Shown here in pieces: positions 43,362-55,811 of a DNA stretch of 64,000 nt (positions are counted from its first letter, which is position 1; every line of letters starts with the position of its first letter). This stretch comes from Gonatopus flavifemur (Eukaryota > Arthropoda > Insecta > Hymenoptera > Dryinidae): positions 2,170,001-2,234,000 of the forward strand of contig JAFFJZ010000020.1 of the NCBI GenBank assembly GCA_018340375.1, written 5' to 3'. The notes below the pieces were generated by a model. It ran no database searches and was not told the DNA's origin. It was given only the letters and a program-made list of their open reading frames with translations. The translations under genes were made by a program, and so were the position numbers.

Positions 43362-43485
43362 TACCCAAGGAACACAACTTAGTCATACCGACATCGTGAT
43401 GCGTGATGACATCACTATGACATCACCAGGAGTCACAATGACGTCATTAGAATGTCATCGTGACTAAGCGTGGTCCTTGGGGTAT
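43362..43485. mobile_element. 124-bp palindromic element rich in TGACGTCA/TGACATCA
   Basis: TACCCAAGGAACACAACTTA and 'gtca' at the left pair with TGACTAAG and 'gtccttggggta' at the right. The middle is a run of TGATGACATCACTATGACATCA and TGACGTCATTAG words that also pair. Confidence 0.8.
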
Positions 43486-43489
43486 CCCA

Positions 43490-45482
43490 TAGAGCAGTGA
43501 TGCCAGCTTCGACACCGTTTTTACCCTTTCTGGTTTTTCTCAACCAGAGTCCTTCGTCTGATAGGAAATTGTTTCAGTAACGATCTAGCTCGTCGATCTC
43601 ATAGTTCTGGCTCAGCTCGAAACTCGGATCGACTGAAATTTTTTCAGCTCTGCTCAAAGATTGGATCGTTTGAAATTATTGAGATCGGCTCAAAATTTCG
43701 AGCCGATCCGAGACGATATTCGATCCGGATCGAAGATCGCGGCAACACTATTCTCAACCGATTGGGATGAAATTCATATGGGACCGCCATAGGACCGTAA
43801 CTTAACCGTGGTATAAATTTTATTGCAATCGGATAACAGGAAGCGAAAACATGCTGGGTCGCAAAATCACAATTTTCGACGACACAATTCCTTTCCCTCA
43901 CCCGTTCTTTTGTGAGGATCAAATTGAAACTTATATGAAACCACTATCGGCACTGCATGAAACTATGGTGAAGACGATCGGATCATAGGAACGAAATATA
44001 TCCACATGATATCAGTATGTACCAGATTTTTAAATTTCGTTTCGAAGCTTATTGCTTACCATTTTCTTCCCTGACTTCCGATTCGCTTGAAATTTGTACC
44101 GTACAACTAACACTTCGTGAATTGAATATGTTCCAAATTCCATGAGATTTGGATGATACGGACACAGGGAAGGCATGCTTTCAAAATATTGCCAAAAAAT
44201 GCAGATCGCAAAAAAAAATTTCCACAGTTTTCAACCGATTGGGATGAAACTCACGTGGGACCACTATCGGATCATGACTATAACGCGGTATGAGTTTCAT
44301 TGCAATCGGATAATAGGAAGCGGAGATCTGTGCAGTCGCAAAATCACGATTCTTTTTCACATTTTCCCTCATCCCTCCCGTTCTTCTGTGAGAATCAGGT
44401 TGGAATTGATATGGGACCACTAATAGAACTACATCTAACCGTGGTTAAAGTTTCATGACGATCGGATAATAGGAACGAAAGATATCCCTGGTCGCAGAAG
44501 TTTACGCGCCCGCGCGCGCGCACATACACACTCACAACACACGCACGGAACCAAAAATTTTCCCCGAGTTTCGAGGAGCATTTTGGTCTAAGAGATTTTG
44601 AGTTTGGAGACAAAAAAATTGTTGGCCCCCGGAAACGATCACAAAGCTTCCCTCTAACGAGGAAGCAAAATTCTCAATTGAAATGTTAGCTGTTTGCAAT
44701 GTCTCAGATATATCACAAGAGGAAACTCACAATGGAATATTTCATAAATTTTCTTGAAATATTCCAAAAATAATTCAGAAATATTGTATGAAATATAAGA
44801 TTGGCGGCCATTGTAACGTCTTTGAAGGGACTTTGAAACCTCAATGTGACATACAGCTATATCACAGAAATATTTCAATGTTTCAAATGTTAGGTTTCCC
44901 GTGTTGTATGGGATGCGTTAAATCCTTCACAATATATATGTCAAGTTTTGTACCGACATTTTGCTTTCTCGTTAGAGGGAAGCTGTGTGATCGTTTTGAG
45001 GGATCAAACATTCTTTTGTCTCCAAACTCAAAATCTCTTAGACCAAAATGTTCCTCAGAGCTCAGGGAGTAGTTCTGGTTCTGTGTCTGTCTGTCTGTGT
45101 GTCTGTGGGGATGTGAACTATTCTGCGACCGCGCATATCTTCCGTTCCTATTATCTGATCGTCATGAAATTTTTACCACAGTTGGAACCCGAGCTGATAG
45201 TGGTCCCATATACGTTTCAATCTGATTCTTACAGATGAACGGCAGGGGTGAAGAAACATGTTATGGAAAAGTCATGATTTCGCGACTACGTATATCTCCG
45301 CTTCCTATTATCCGATTGGGATTAAACTTATACCACGTTCTAGTGATAATCCAATAGTGGTCCCATATGAGTTTTATCCTAATCGATTGAAAACTATGAA
45401 AATTTTTTTTCCGCGATTCACATTATTTGACAATATTCTGAAAGCATGCCTTCCCCATGTCGGTATCATCCAAATGCCATGA
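43490..45482. repeat. Dispersed family of 'GATTGGGATGAAA...GGGACCACTAT' modules
   Basis: A module reading 'ccgattgggatgaaa', 'atgggaccactat', '..ttgcaatcggataataggaagcg', 'cgcaaaatcac' occurs at about 43757-43880 and 44234-44360 (+), and in inverted form at 45270-45400. 44560-44640 and 44968-45070 are inverted copies of one another (a 'gaggaagcaaaat' block and a 'ctaagagattttgagtttgg' block). Related text lies at 48890-49450. No coding sequence. Confidence 0.7.
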
Positions 45483-45486
45483 AACT

Positions 45487-45885
45487 TGAAGTATCGACTC
45501 GCACTCTATCTTCAAATTCACATATCTAGAAAACGAATTTCCATTACAATGGAAGCTAAAACCAAAATGCATGAACAGTTCTTCCGACGACTACTAAAGT
45601 TACACGTACATAGAAGTTTCATAAAAAATAGCTCCCACCACTGGCGATCTCCCCTTGGTAGTTGAGAACAACACAATTTTTATGTTCAATCTTGAGTTGA
45701 ATAACATTTGTGTCATTTTGACACTTTTTTCACTTGTTTGAATGATTTCACATTATAAATCAGTTGAGACCTGATTACACAAGGACTGTCTGTAGAAGTT
45801 ACACGTGGTTGTGTTGAATATTTAACAGAAAATTCATGACACACGGATTTTTCAACACATTTACACAAAATTTTCAACTGTGTAC
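45487..45885 (-). mobile_element. 827-bp family fragment
   Basis: The reverse complement of roughly the first half of the family, from the 'actcgcactctatcttc' block to 'acacaaaattttcaactgtg'. The central and right portions are absent. Confidence 0.85.
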
Positions 45886-47367
45886 TACTTATTCGCAGGA
45901 AATTTATTCCACAAAGTGCCTAGTTATTTTACAAATAACATCTCTCTATTTCACTTGCTAACTACTTGAGAAATCATTGCAAGTGTACAAAAGTTATGAT
46001 GATAGTACATTCTTTCATAAAATGCAACTTTGTATCTTCGTCACTCTATGAAAGAAGAATAAAGTTGTGGAACATTGTTTTCTTGATATACTAATATTCT
46101 CAATACTTTTCCAGAAAAAATTCAATTACTGTCTCTGCTGGGTGATTACCTAATCTATGGACACTGATCAAGTATTCGTTGGCAAAGTATTTCAAAATAC
46201 AACACTCGATGAATGTAACAGATTACCCTAGTTAAAGTCTCTTAGCAATTCATGAGAAAATGTTCTCGATAAGCTTATGAATATATATTCATTCGTATTT
46301 ATGATGCATCATCAGCACAGATTCATAGGACTTCAAAGTTTACTTGTGAATGTCCTGTTCCAAAATCCATAATGCCTAGTGAGAACATTTTTTTATGACT
46401 TGCTATATGACTTCAACCAGGGGAGGTAATTACTCAGCAGAGACAGTAATTGAATTTTGTCTGGAAAAGTATTAGAGAATATTAGTATATTGAGAAAACA
46501 ATGTTCCACAACTTTATTCTTCTTTCATAGAGTGACGAAGATACAAAGTTGGATTTTATGAAAGAATGTACTATCATCATAGCTTTTGTACACATGCAAT
46601 GATTTTTCGTGTAATCAGCAAGTGAAATAAAGAGATGTTATTTTTTCAATGACAAATCTGTATAGACTAAAATAACCAGGCATATTGTTGGAATAAATTC
46701 CCTGCAAATCAGTAGTAGGTATCCACAAAACTTTAGTCGATGGAGAATTTGACTGATATATTGGGACCGCAGTGAGTTTTCTCTAATAACAATTCGTTTA
46801 AGTCTCTGCTGAGTAATTACCTCCCCTGGTTGAAGTCGCATAGCAAGTCATAAAAAAATGTTCTCACTATGAGGCCTTATGGATTTTGAATCAGGACATT
46901 CACAAGTAAACTTTGAAGTCCTATGAATCTGCGCTGATGATGCATCATAAATACGAATGAATATATATTCATAAGCTTATCGAGAACATTTTCTCATGAA
47001 TTGCTAAGAGACTTTAACTAGGGTAATCTGTTACATTCATCGAGTGTTGTATTTTGAAATACTTTGCCAACGAATACTTGATCAGTGTCCATAGATTAGG
47101 TATTCACTCAGCAGAGACAGTAATTGAATTTTTTCTGGAAAAGTATTGAGAATATTAGTATATCAAGAAAACAATGTTCCACAACTTTATTCTTCTTTCA
47201 TAGAGTGACGAAGATACAAAGTTGCATTTTATGAAAGAATGTACTATCATCATAACTTTTGTACACTTGCAATGATTTCTCAAGTGGTTAGCAAGTGAAA
47301 TAGAGATTTTATTTGTAAAATAACTAGGCACTTTGTGGAATAAATTTCCTGCGAATAAGTAGTAGAC
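45885..47367. repeat. 1.5-kb palindrome, arms about 560 bp
   Basis: 45885-46445 and 46802-47367 are near-perfect reverse complements, from 'tactacttattcgcagg' to 'accaggggaggtaattactc'. The 356-bp spacer carries a third, partial copy of the arm (46446-46700) including 'ctgatatattgggaccgcagtgag', which recurs at 47398. No coding sequence. Confidence 0.9.
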
Positions 47368-48395
47368 ATCCACAAAACTATTCGATAGAGAAATTGACTG
47401 ATATATTGGGAGCGCGGTGAGTTTTCTCTACTCTGATTATCGTGAACTATTGGTACGATAGATACTTCACAAAGATTTATTGTCAAAAATTACTTCAAAA
47501 ATTTGTCATAATAGGCCATTCGATTCGAAATCACATCAAATGAGGAATAAACTGTTCTCCAGAAGTACTTTGTTCCAAATTTCACTCTTCATGTATATCG
47601 ATAAAGTGTAAATCGTTCATTGGAACAAATTTTCAATTGAACATGGGAAAATTTCATGCACTCTATTGAATTGAATATACCTATCAAGTATCCTCTTGAA
47701 AAATATGAAAATACATGTCTCAGTTTTTTCTCATGAAAAAAATGATTCAAACTTCATGAATACTTTTTCATATATGCTCAGTTCGCATTCGGATACGCGA
47801 TATTTAAACCGTATTCTACTTTGTTCTTGGGGATAATTTGATTTTAAGAAGAACAATTCATCATTTGAACCAATTAATGATTTTTTCAATATGAATGAAA
47901 ATTACATTTTTCATTCATACTTATCCTCATGATACGAATACGTATCGGAATGTATCAAACCATTTCTGCAAATTTTCAAATATCTAATATGTTCACGTGG
48001 TATACAGAAAATATGGTCACGTGATATACTTTATATATATATGTATAAATATACATATATATATTACTCATAGTTCCGAGACAACACCCTGGCGGCGCTG
48101 AAACTCGTGTTTTGTCTTCACCATTATACCTTGGGTACCCTGATTATAAATTGACTTCGAAGTTTGAAGCAGTTTGAAGGTTTCTTGAAAATTTATTCCA
48201 AAATGAATATGGAGGAATTCAAATCTAATGAAATATATAAAAATTTAATGCTCAAGAATCAAAAATACGGATTCTGAACTGCATAGACAAAGTGCGAATA
48301 CTCATTTTGCAATGTTTCTTTATTCTATTCAAAAATTATTTGAATAAACTATTCAACAACACGTTCACAAAAATATTCTTACACATTGTGCAGTA
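47368..48395. other. Non-coding region before the candidate MSH5 terminal exon
   Basis: AT-rich sequence with an alternating TATATA tract (48030-48065). A locally GC-rich block at 48075-48125 could be a promoter or 5'-UTR of an independent small gene. 'acacattgtgcag' at 48379-48391 resembles a splice acceptor. Confidence 0.4.
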
Positions 48396-48415
48396 ATGTA
48401 CACAAGATTAGAAGA

Positions 48416-48629
48416 TTTTGCAAATTTTTTGAAATATAACTCCCATAGTGATTCAGATTTGAATGAATACAATTTTAAATGTATTATTAAATTAAAAACT
48501 TCTGAAACAGTTTGGGTCATGTTTGTGTTTGGGGGCAGCCATTTTTGTTTACATTTACCTACCAGTGATGGTACCGTTATGTCTGGCGGAATGAATAAAC
48601 TGGATAAAATAATTACACCACTGAATTGA
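48416..48629 (+). CDS. Candidate terminal exon of MSH5, or small unknown ORF
   Basis: The frame reads TRLEDFANFLKYNSHSDSDL and onward to a stop at 48627-48629. The pattern of a hydrophobic helix followed by an acidic Asp-Leu-Asn stretch resembles the MSH5 C-terminus (LVDKFMKLDLEDPNLDLN in vertebrates). Splicing from the GTACGT donor at 39662 to 'gtacacaag' (48415) keeps frame and gives an 842-residue protein. However, the acceptor is weak, and the tail after the match (about 45 residues, VWVMFVFGGSH..., no known domain) is longer than in vertebrate MSH5. The alternative is a 77-codon ORF from ATG 48396 of unknown function. Confidence 0.35.
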
Positions 48630-49622
48630 AGTTGCATCCCCTATTCTTCTTACACCGTGTTTTTGATCCATTGTTTTAAAAATAGCAAAAGTATAGAGTC
48701 ACTCTTAGTACAATAGCTCACAAACTAATAAATAGAATATCATGAAATTTTGACAGCTGTCTTTTGAAGGTTAGTACTAACTGAAAAACAGGTGAATGCT
48801 GTAAAATTCACGCCATCTATGTGTTAGGCCCAGGACTTTTCAGCCCATGTGTTGAGGTGTGAATTTCAAACAAATCGGAATTGGAGGAAAAAATTGGTAA
48901 GCACTGAGCTTCGAAAAAAAATTTGAAAATTTCGTAAACATCGATATCATGCGGATAACTTCCGTTCCTATCATCCAATTTTCATGAAATTTCCACCACA
49001 GCTTTATGCAGTATGGATCGCAGTCCTATATAAATTTCAACCTGATTCTCTAAGAAAAACGGGAGGAGGAAAGAAAACATTTTATTGAAAATTGTGATTT
49101 TGCGGCCGAGCATGTCTTCGCTTCCTGTTATTCGGTTGGAATGAAATTTTTACCGCGTTCTAATTGTGATTCGATAGTGTTCCCACATTAGTTCCATCCC
49201 AATGGGTTGAAGACTGGGGAAAAATTTTTTTTGCGATCCGCGTTATTTGACAACATTTTGGAAACATGCTTTCCCTATGTTCGTATCATCCAAACGCCAT
49301 GTAATCTTGAACATATCCAATCTCGGAGGCATTAGTTGTGCGGTGTAAATTTGAAGCAAATCGGAAGCAAAGGGAGGACAGGGTAAGCATCAAGCTTTGA
49401 AACAGTATTTTTTCCAACAATAACGAGGAAGCCATGTGCCAATTGGCAAAGTTTTTTACAATGTATATTTTTTACGGATGTTGTAAAAATAACAGTGCAG
49501 AAGATCCCACACAGCACAGTAGTTTAAAAAGAATCCTTGAGAGTTCATATTGAGTTTTCTAAGTCCTAACTGAGTTCTTCATGAACTTTTCCTGGTCTGT
49601 TGAGCTGTACGGCATGAGTCAA
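48630..49622. repeat. Dispersed family as at 43490-45482, mostly non-coding
   Basis: Blocks at 48955-49240 and 49215-49420 are diverged copies of modules at 45120-45450 and (inverted) 44025-44225: 'aacttccgttcctatcatcc', 'gaaacatgctttccctatg', 'tcgtatcatccaaacgccatg', 'ggtaagcatcaagctttg'. No gene. Confidence 0.65.
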
Positions 49623-49624
49623 TA

Positions 49625-51001
49625 CAGTAGCCTCTCATTATAAGAGTCGCCTAGGGGGTGTAGGGGAAGAAAGTAGGGGAAAGTACACGTCCCCACTCCT
49701 CTACGTAACGAGGTTGACTCCGCACCACTCGTTATAAGCGTCAGTTCATTTTATTTAGTATGTATGTACGTGACAGAAGATAACGACTTGTGAAAAAGTG
49801 AAATCTTTGTTCAAACCACTGCCAAAAATTCAATTTTCATTTTTTGTCTCAAATCCTTCGTTCACGAGCTAGTTTTACTCTAATACTAGAAGAAAATATA
49901 TTTTTTTTATTTTTCAGATGAAGCAATCGCAAGTAATTTTGACTACCGCAAACCACTTTTTTTCGAGGCACATCCGAAAATCGGCTGCCAGCAATCCAAT
50001 TTATTACATTTTTCAATCAACCTTTTTGAATATGTTGTTCGAAAGTGATCTAATAACATGCAATAAAAACCTGAATAGAAATTTCTTTTGTAGTACGCTA
50101 AAAAAAATCGAAAAAATTACCTTTTTTTTGGCCTCTGAAACGCATGTAACCCCTTAATGAGTGAAAGGGATCCAAAGATATCGTCGGTATTCTGAAAGAA
50201 CCTCGTATCTCGATTTTCAACAGTTGTAGGTGGTTCCATCGGAAAAATGATCAGTACATGCTAATGCACATATAAACAAAGTGTCCTTCGATTATTGTTG
50301 ATTGAACATACTTGATCATATATAACTTGATTATATGTGTATTTAGCGTGTACTGATAATATTTCCGATGGAAACTCGATACGGTCAAAAATCGAGATAC
50401 GAGGTTTTATCAGAGTACCGACAATACATTCCTCGTGGCAAAAATATAAATTTATGGGAAAAATTGTTCTAAAGCACGGAGTCAATTTTGAGATCACATG
50501 TAGAATGTGACTATTCACATACTTTCTGTACAACTGAGTAGCATTGTTTAGAAAAAAAAACAAACTGTTAGGAAGTAATTTAGAGAGAATCGATATCGTT
50601 CTTTGTGGATTCAATTGATGTGATTATCAAGATTATCAAAAATTCATCAATTCATTGAATTTTTTTCAGAGATTGTGAGATTTCCATTATAAGAAATTCA
50701 TACAACTAGAAATGAGTCAAAAGCAGTCCGTACGGACATAATATGTGAAAATGGTGTTGAATTATATTCGAACTGATTTCTAAAGCCGTAAACCTTATGC
50801 TAATCCAGTCTGCTCCACTGCATCCTTCATAGATTTTCATTTGTCCAACTTCTAAATGATGAATCTCCTCCCGACGCTTATAACGAGAGGTGAGTTCTTA
50901 ATCTCGAAACAGCATAAGAGTGGGGGTAGCGCCGAACTCAGTCATGCGGAACTAATCTTTTCGACGCTTATAACGGGTACTCTTATAACGAGAGGTTACT
51001 G
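49625..51001. mobile_element. 1.38-kb pogo/Tigger-like TIR element, non-autonomous
   Basis: TA (49623-49624 and 51002-51003) flanks ends reading CAGTAGCCTCTCATTATAAG at the left and, inverted at the right, CAGTAACCTCTCGTTATAAG. 'CGCTTATAACGAG' subterminal repeats are also mirrored (49731 and 50873). CAGTnnnCTCGTTATAA termini with a TA target are typical of pogo/Tigger. The interior has no transposase; its frames (49918-50157, 50614-50261) show no domain. A smaller foldback is nested at 50183-50428. Confidence 0.85.
50183..50428. mobile_element. Foldback nested in the pogo-like element
   Basis: 'cgtcggtattctgaaagaac' with 'ctcgtatctcgattttcaac' pairs with 'aaaaatcgagatacgaggtt' and 'atcagagtaccgac'. 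The loop carries a second small palindrome around 'gatcatatataacttgat'. Confidence 0.8.
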
Positions 51002-51277
51002 TATTAATCACTCATGTGTAGAATCGAAATATAATTTTAAACAACGTTAATCCTTACATGCGTTTGATCAAGATAACACAAGAATGTTTTGAATATTCTA
51101 TGAATATTTATATGATATTTTTCAACATTTAAAGATTCTATGCATGTTCATAGAATGTTTTGAACATGGAATATAATTTCACCTTATACAGAAAAATTAA
51201 TGGGAAAAACTGTCCAATCCGTCCGAATTGTTTTTTTTCCATTTTTTTATAAGTCACAATAATTGGGGAAAAATTAT

Positions 51278-51521
51278 ACACGGAAAAAAGAAAACACTAC
51301 TGGTTACTGTGAATGACAGCGATCGGTTGAAAAACAAATGAAAACACGCTTGGATAGTGAGGATTAGCGCGATCACAGTGATGGGTAATGTAATGAAATG
51401 CGTCAACGCTGACTGGACAGTAATGAGGATTGGGAAACACAGTACTGCATAGAATGAATTTGAGTTTCAATGTATTTTTGTGATTCACAGTAACCATTGC
51501 TGTTTCCTTTTTTCCGTGTAC
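51278..51521. mobile_element. 0.24-kb MITE with TACACGGAAAAAAG termini
   Basis: TACACGGAAAAAAGAAAACA at the left is mirrored by TGTTTCCTTTTTTCCGTGTA at the right. 'ggttactgtgaat' pairs with 'attcacagtaacc'. The terminal consensus ACACGGA(A/G)AAAA is shared with 54739-55811 and 56341-57371. Confidence 0.85.
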
Positions 51522-53116
51522 TAGACAAAGCGATGGGATAAAACTCATTAAATAATTCATTTCGATTCAACACCAGAACGACGGGAACAGTCATTTGGAA
51601 TGTTTTGATATTTCATGGAGTTGTAATTGGAATGACTTTCAATTTTTTGACGAGCCTTTCCATGGCTTTTCATAAATGAGATTACTTGACATCGAAATAA
51701 TATTTTCGCATCAATATTCCTAACCCGAATGCTGAAATTTCATTACCTACCTAGAACGACGGTTCGCAGTCATTTTTCCTGTTCGTGTCAAATGCAGAAA
51801 CTGTGTATCACTAACATTATTTTTATCCTTCTGCCTTGTAAATATTTCTTGTAGACCACATAAGTATCTTGTATTCGAGTAAAAAATGGACCTTTGAATA
51901 TTTCACGCTTCTGAACTGGTGATATCAAGAAGAATTGATCTTTTTTTTATAGAAACAGTGTCTAGTTTTTATAGATTCCAATAAAGTATCGAAGAAAATC
52001 TATACAAAATGGATATTGTTCTATGAAAAACAATCAATCTAGTTGAAGGATCGATTCTTCTTGACATCACTATTCTGAACGAAATAAAAAGACTCCTGTG
52101 TATCGTGACACAGTTCAACTATATTGAAACACGAATATTTCACGCCTACAGTATTTCAAAGATAGGAAATTTGCATAGAAATTTTTTGATATTGAGAACG
52201 ATCTATGCTTCGTTAAATGCGAAACAACTTCCCGAAACCGTCAACTATTACAATGCGACAAGATTTGGAGCTAACGGCTCAGATCAGTTGGCCCGAGTGA
52301 AATACCATGTGGAATGTGGTCACTCCAAGTCTTCTGCAATGAACTCGATCTTGCAGCCTTATGAATAGGTTTTATACATTCAGAGTCCTGAAAAAAAATC
52401 TCTCGTAAAGAATTTACTATGAAATTTGCAGAGCTCCGAGAAGCGCATATCACTGACAGAAAGTAAAATGAATCGGGTAAAGATGGATAGTACTCTACCC
52501 GTGTACGAACAAATAAACTTCATCAGAGTTAAAGTGGGAAATTTGACAATAAAAACCCTCAGAAATTTTTACTGATTGTGAGAAATGTATTTGTGAGAAG
52601 TGGGCAGCAAAAGTAATCACAACCATCGAATGCTTCGATTGTTTTGAAACTCAAAGTACTTGGGCTAAAATAACAATGATAATAATTTCGAATATCAAGG
52701 AAATATATTGGTTTCTTCATCGTGTAACAATCTAGGCATTTGGAAATCTGAAGAAACGTTTTCAGGAATGAAAATTTGCTCAGACTTGATTCCATGTTAA
52801 AATCAACGGCTTTTTTTCTGTTAACTGTCAAATTGACTGCTTCTCATCATTCCAGGTGGACAAGAATTGCCGTCGTTCTAGTGTTAAAAAGCAGACAATA
52901 TCGCTTCTAATACCACAAAACCGTGAGGAAAGTTTTCCTCGTCCTGGCCAAATTTCCTTGTTCTCTTCCTTTTTTTCCCTCAAAAAATGCAAAGAGAACA
53001 TGGAAATTCTGCAAGTTCATGGAAATGAACAGGGAAAACTTTCCTACGAGACCGAATTCCAAATGGGACTTTTTTATGCGATGACAAGAGACTTGTTTCA
53101 TATTTAATGAATTTCT
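51522..53116. other. Non-coding region with one small foldback
   Basis: The foldback lies at about 51918-52073 (GTGATATCAAGAAGAATTGA and its inverse). The frames at 52105-52368 (+) and 52856-53107 (+) show no recognisable domain and are probably not genes. Confidence 0.5.
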
Positions 53117-53364
53117 ACACTGAGAGAAATTTTTGAGGTCAATGTAACTAAAAACCCTCAACACAACATTCTTAGTAAAAGCCACCAGAAATTTGATTAA
53201 TACAAGCAAGAAAGTATAGTTGATACAATTAAAAGTATAGTTGATACAAGTGATGAATCAACTATACTTCCTTGGTTGAATCAACCAAATTTTTAGCAGC
53301 TCTCAATAGGAATGTTCAGTTGAGATGTTTTAATTACAGTGACTATAGAAATTTCTCTCAGTGT
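53117..53364. mobile_element. 0.25-kb MITE with ACACTGAGAGAAATTT termini
   Basis: ACACTGAGAGAAATTT and AAATTTCTCTCAGTGT form TIRs; inside, 'agtatagttgat' direct and inverted repeats form a strong stem. Confidence 0.85.
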
Positions 53365-54402
53365 ACTGAGTACAATGGAACTAATATTTGCTTTATATAG
53401 GTTCAATTAATTTTTTTCAAAGAGAAGTTATTCACTGCCAAAAAATATTGTATTAGACGTCTCAGCACGTAGTGCTTTCCTCTGAGAACCATAATTTTGA
53501 TTATATGAAATACACGTTATTTCACCATATTTGAATATATCTTCATTCATAGAATTCAGATAACTTCTGTGTATCCCTGTATCTAAAAGAAAGTGTATAT
53601 AAAGTATTATTACAAATACGTTATTGATTAGAATATGTGAAACTTTTTGAATATTTCAAGAAAACATAAAAGTATTTTTCACGTTTCAAATTCATCTTCG
53701 ACCAACAATTATAATTCGAATATGAGAAGAAATTGAATTTTTTTTAGGCTTCCATAAGATCTAAAATGCAAGTAACATAGCCCAGGCAGTTTGGCAGGTA
53801 TTCGGTTGAGTCAACAGAATAACGCTTGATATAAATCCCCCGTCATTTGGTACAAAAGTCCACGTTTGGTTGATTCAACCCTGTAGCGATATTGTGACTA
53901 AATAAGACGCGCGTTTCAGTCAATCATCATGTCTTTAATGGAAACACAACGAAATTTGAACGCGCCATTTTAAGCAGTTGATTCAATTTCATATCGAGGT
54001 GATTGAAATGCATCAGGTGTAATTGAAAAGGATGAGCATTTGAGATAATATTCTCATTCGATTGCTTCTGGAGAATTGGTTGATTGAACGAATATCCAAT
54101 AAGTTTGGCTGAAAAGTGGCGGGGTTGAGACAACCTCATCAATGCGATCGCTTTTGATATGTCATGAAGTTCATCACAACCAAAGAAAATCAATGTAGAT
54201 ATAGACAAGCGTTCGTTGAAAAAAGAATTATTTCCTATTCATATGAAAAAAAACACGTGATTTTACATAGAGTATGATCCACTTATATTCACAGATTCGA
54301 TATAAACTTTTATCCATTTTATAAGACATTACGTCGATTGTATCCTCTAGATCGGATGAATCATGTTCAAAATGGCATTTTTAGGTCGAGGTTATTTGAA
54401 CA
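53365..54402. other. Non-coding region
   Basis: AT-rich; no gene or strong repeat. The phrase 'ggttgagacaac' near 54122 recurs near 56030 and, in variant form, near 56112. Confidence 0.5.
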
Positions 54403-54480
54403 GCCTCCATAGCTCAATGGGTAAAGCGCTAATCTTCAATACTGGAAGTTGTGAGTTCGATTCTCGCCAACTGTGGAGCA
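54403..54480 (+). tRNA. tRNA-like sequence or tRNA-derived pseudogene
   Basis: It has a canonical A-box (TAGCTCAATGGGTAAAGC) and B-box (GAGTTCGATTCTC). The T-arm GTGAG-TTCGATT-CTCGC is well paired and even extended by AGTT/AACT, so the acceptor 3' strand (TGGAG) is displaced about 4-5 bases from the usual spacing to the 5' CCTCCA. The anticodon stem CTAAT/ACTGG has one mismatch and its 7-base loop CTTCAAT reads anticodon TCA, not a normal nuclear elongator. It is most likely a pseudogene or SINE head retaining the internal Pol III promoter. Confidence 0.45.
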
Positions 54481-54738
54481 AAATTTGCATTTCAGAATTC
54501 ATCCGGACGGCATCGTCTACGCTAAAACACAACTGGTCAAGCATTACGGATGGAAGCAGCAACGACCCCCATCAACAAAACAGGGAGGAAATGTCAGACC
54601 ATGGTAGGAAGGAGAGGAGAGCCGGTCAATAAAAATTCCGACAACAACACTTAAATTTCCAAAACATTGTGTAAATTTATACGGGGAGCCCACATGAAAA
54701 ATATTTTTTTTCCTCATTCGATCATTGCATTGAATTGC

Positions 54739-55811
54739 TACACGGAGAAAAAAAATAGTTCTCCCAACTGATAATCAGCTGTTCCAACTACTTTACGTAG
54801 ACGATTTTCGATCAGCTACGAAAGTAGTTGTGGCAGGTACTTTTGTTAGATGTACCCCAGATTGTCGGGATATCAACTCGAGTAGTTGTTACAACTACTT
54901 TTCTAAGATGCAGGATCTACATAAAATATCAACTATGACGATATATGTAGGCCGATGAACTATTTTATTAATTGAGAAGAGAAATTTTCAGTGCCGGTTT
55001 TGATGTTTAAGGTTAAGATCTTCTATCATTTCTGCACGTGCTCGTCGACTCTTTGCAACATTTAATTGTAAATTTCGAAAAAACAATTTATTTTCGATTG
55101 TGATATTTGTTCAATGCATATAGATTTGGGAGGAGGTGGTTGAAACATTCAAGTTCTAATGTTAACTTACCTCGGGTGTCGAACCCCTGTCATAATCTAC
55201 CTATACGCTATACCTAAATCTACCTAACCTATGCCTTAATGATCGCAGCTAAACCGACAACGCTGATTATATCGTAAAAGAAGCCTTGGATATGTTTTGA
55301 TCGTTTTGATTGTGTATTTTCATATACTCAGAGTATACATAAAGAGGTTTTATCATTCTACAAATGATCAGTCATTTAATTCCGAAAATAAAATTGGACA
55401 TACGAGGTTTTTGAAAATTAGTAATTTGACACGAATATGTATTGAAAATATTATAAAATGAAATATATACACGGTAACCACGACATGTAACTTCAATGAA
55501 TAACGCGAGAGTTCACCGCGTTTCGATTGTTTTCAACAAAATTCACATTGCTGCCGGAACTACGTGCGTAACGATGGGAGCAATGGGAAGTAGCTCCACG
55601 AACTATCTCAAAGTAATGTAGATCAGGTAGCTATTTCGCTTATTCGATCAGCTACTTTTTCACAACTATATAATTCACTTGTGACAAATATTAGAAATAG
55701 TTGTAAGAACTCACGAACTATTTCAGACAGATATTTGATTTATTATCACAACTATCTCTTATACAACTACGCAAAAATAGCTCATATGCCTAAGTCCTTT
55801 TTTTCCGTGTA
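54739..55811. mobile_element. 1.07-kb foldback with TACACGGAG termini
   Basis: TACACGGAGAAAAAAA at the left and TTTTTTTCCGTGTA at the right; 'actactttcgtag / gtagttgt / caactacttt' words recur inverted in both halves (54787-54910 and 55617-55790). No coding sequence in the middle. Confidence 0.75.

Noticed and set aside
51297..51594. Overlapping minus-strand frames near 51300-51600
   Set aside because: They are translations of the MITE at 51278-51521 and its flank.
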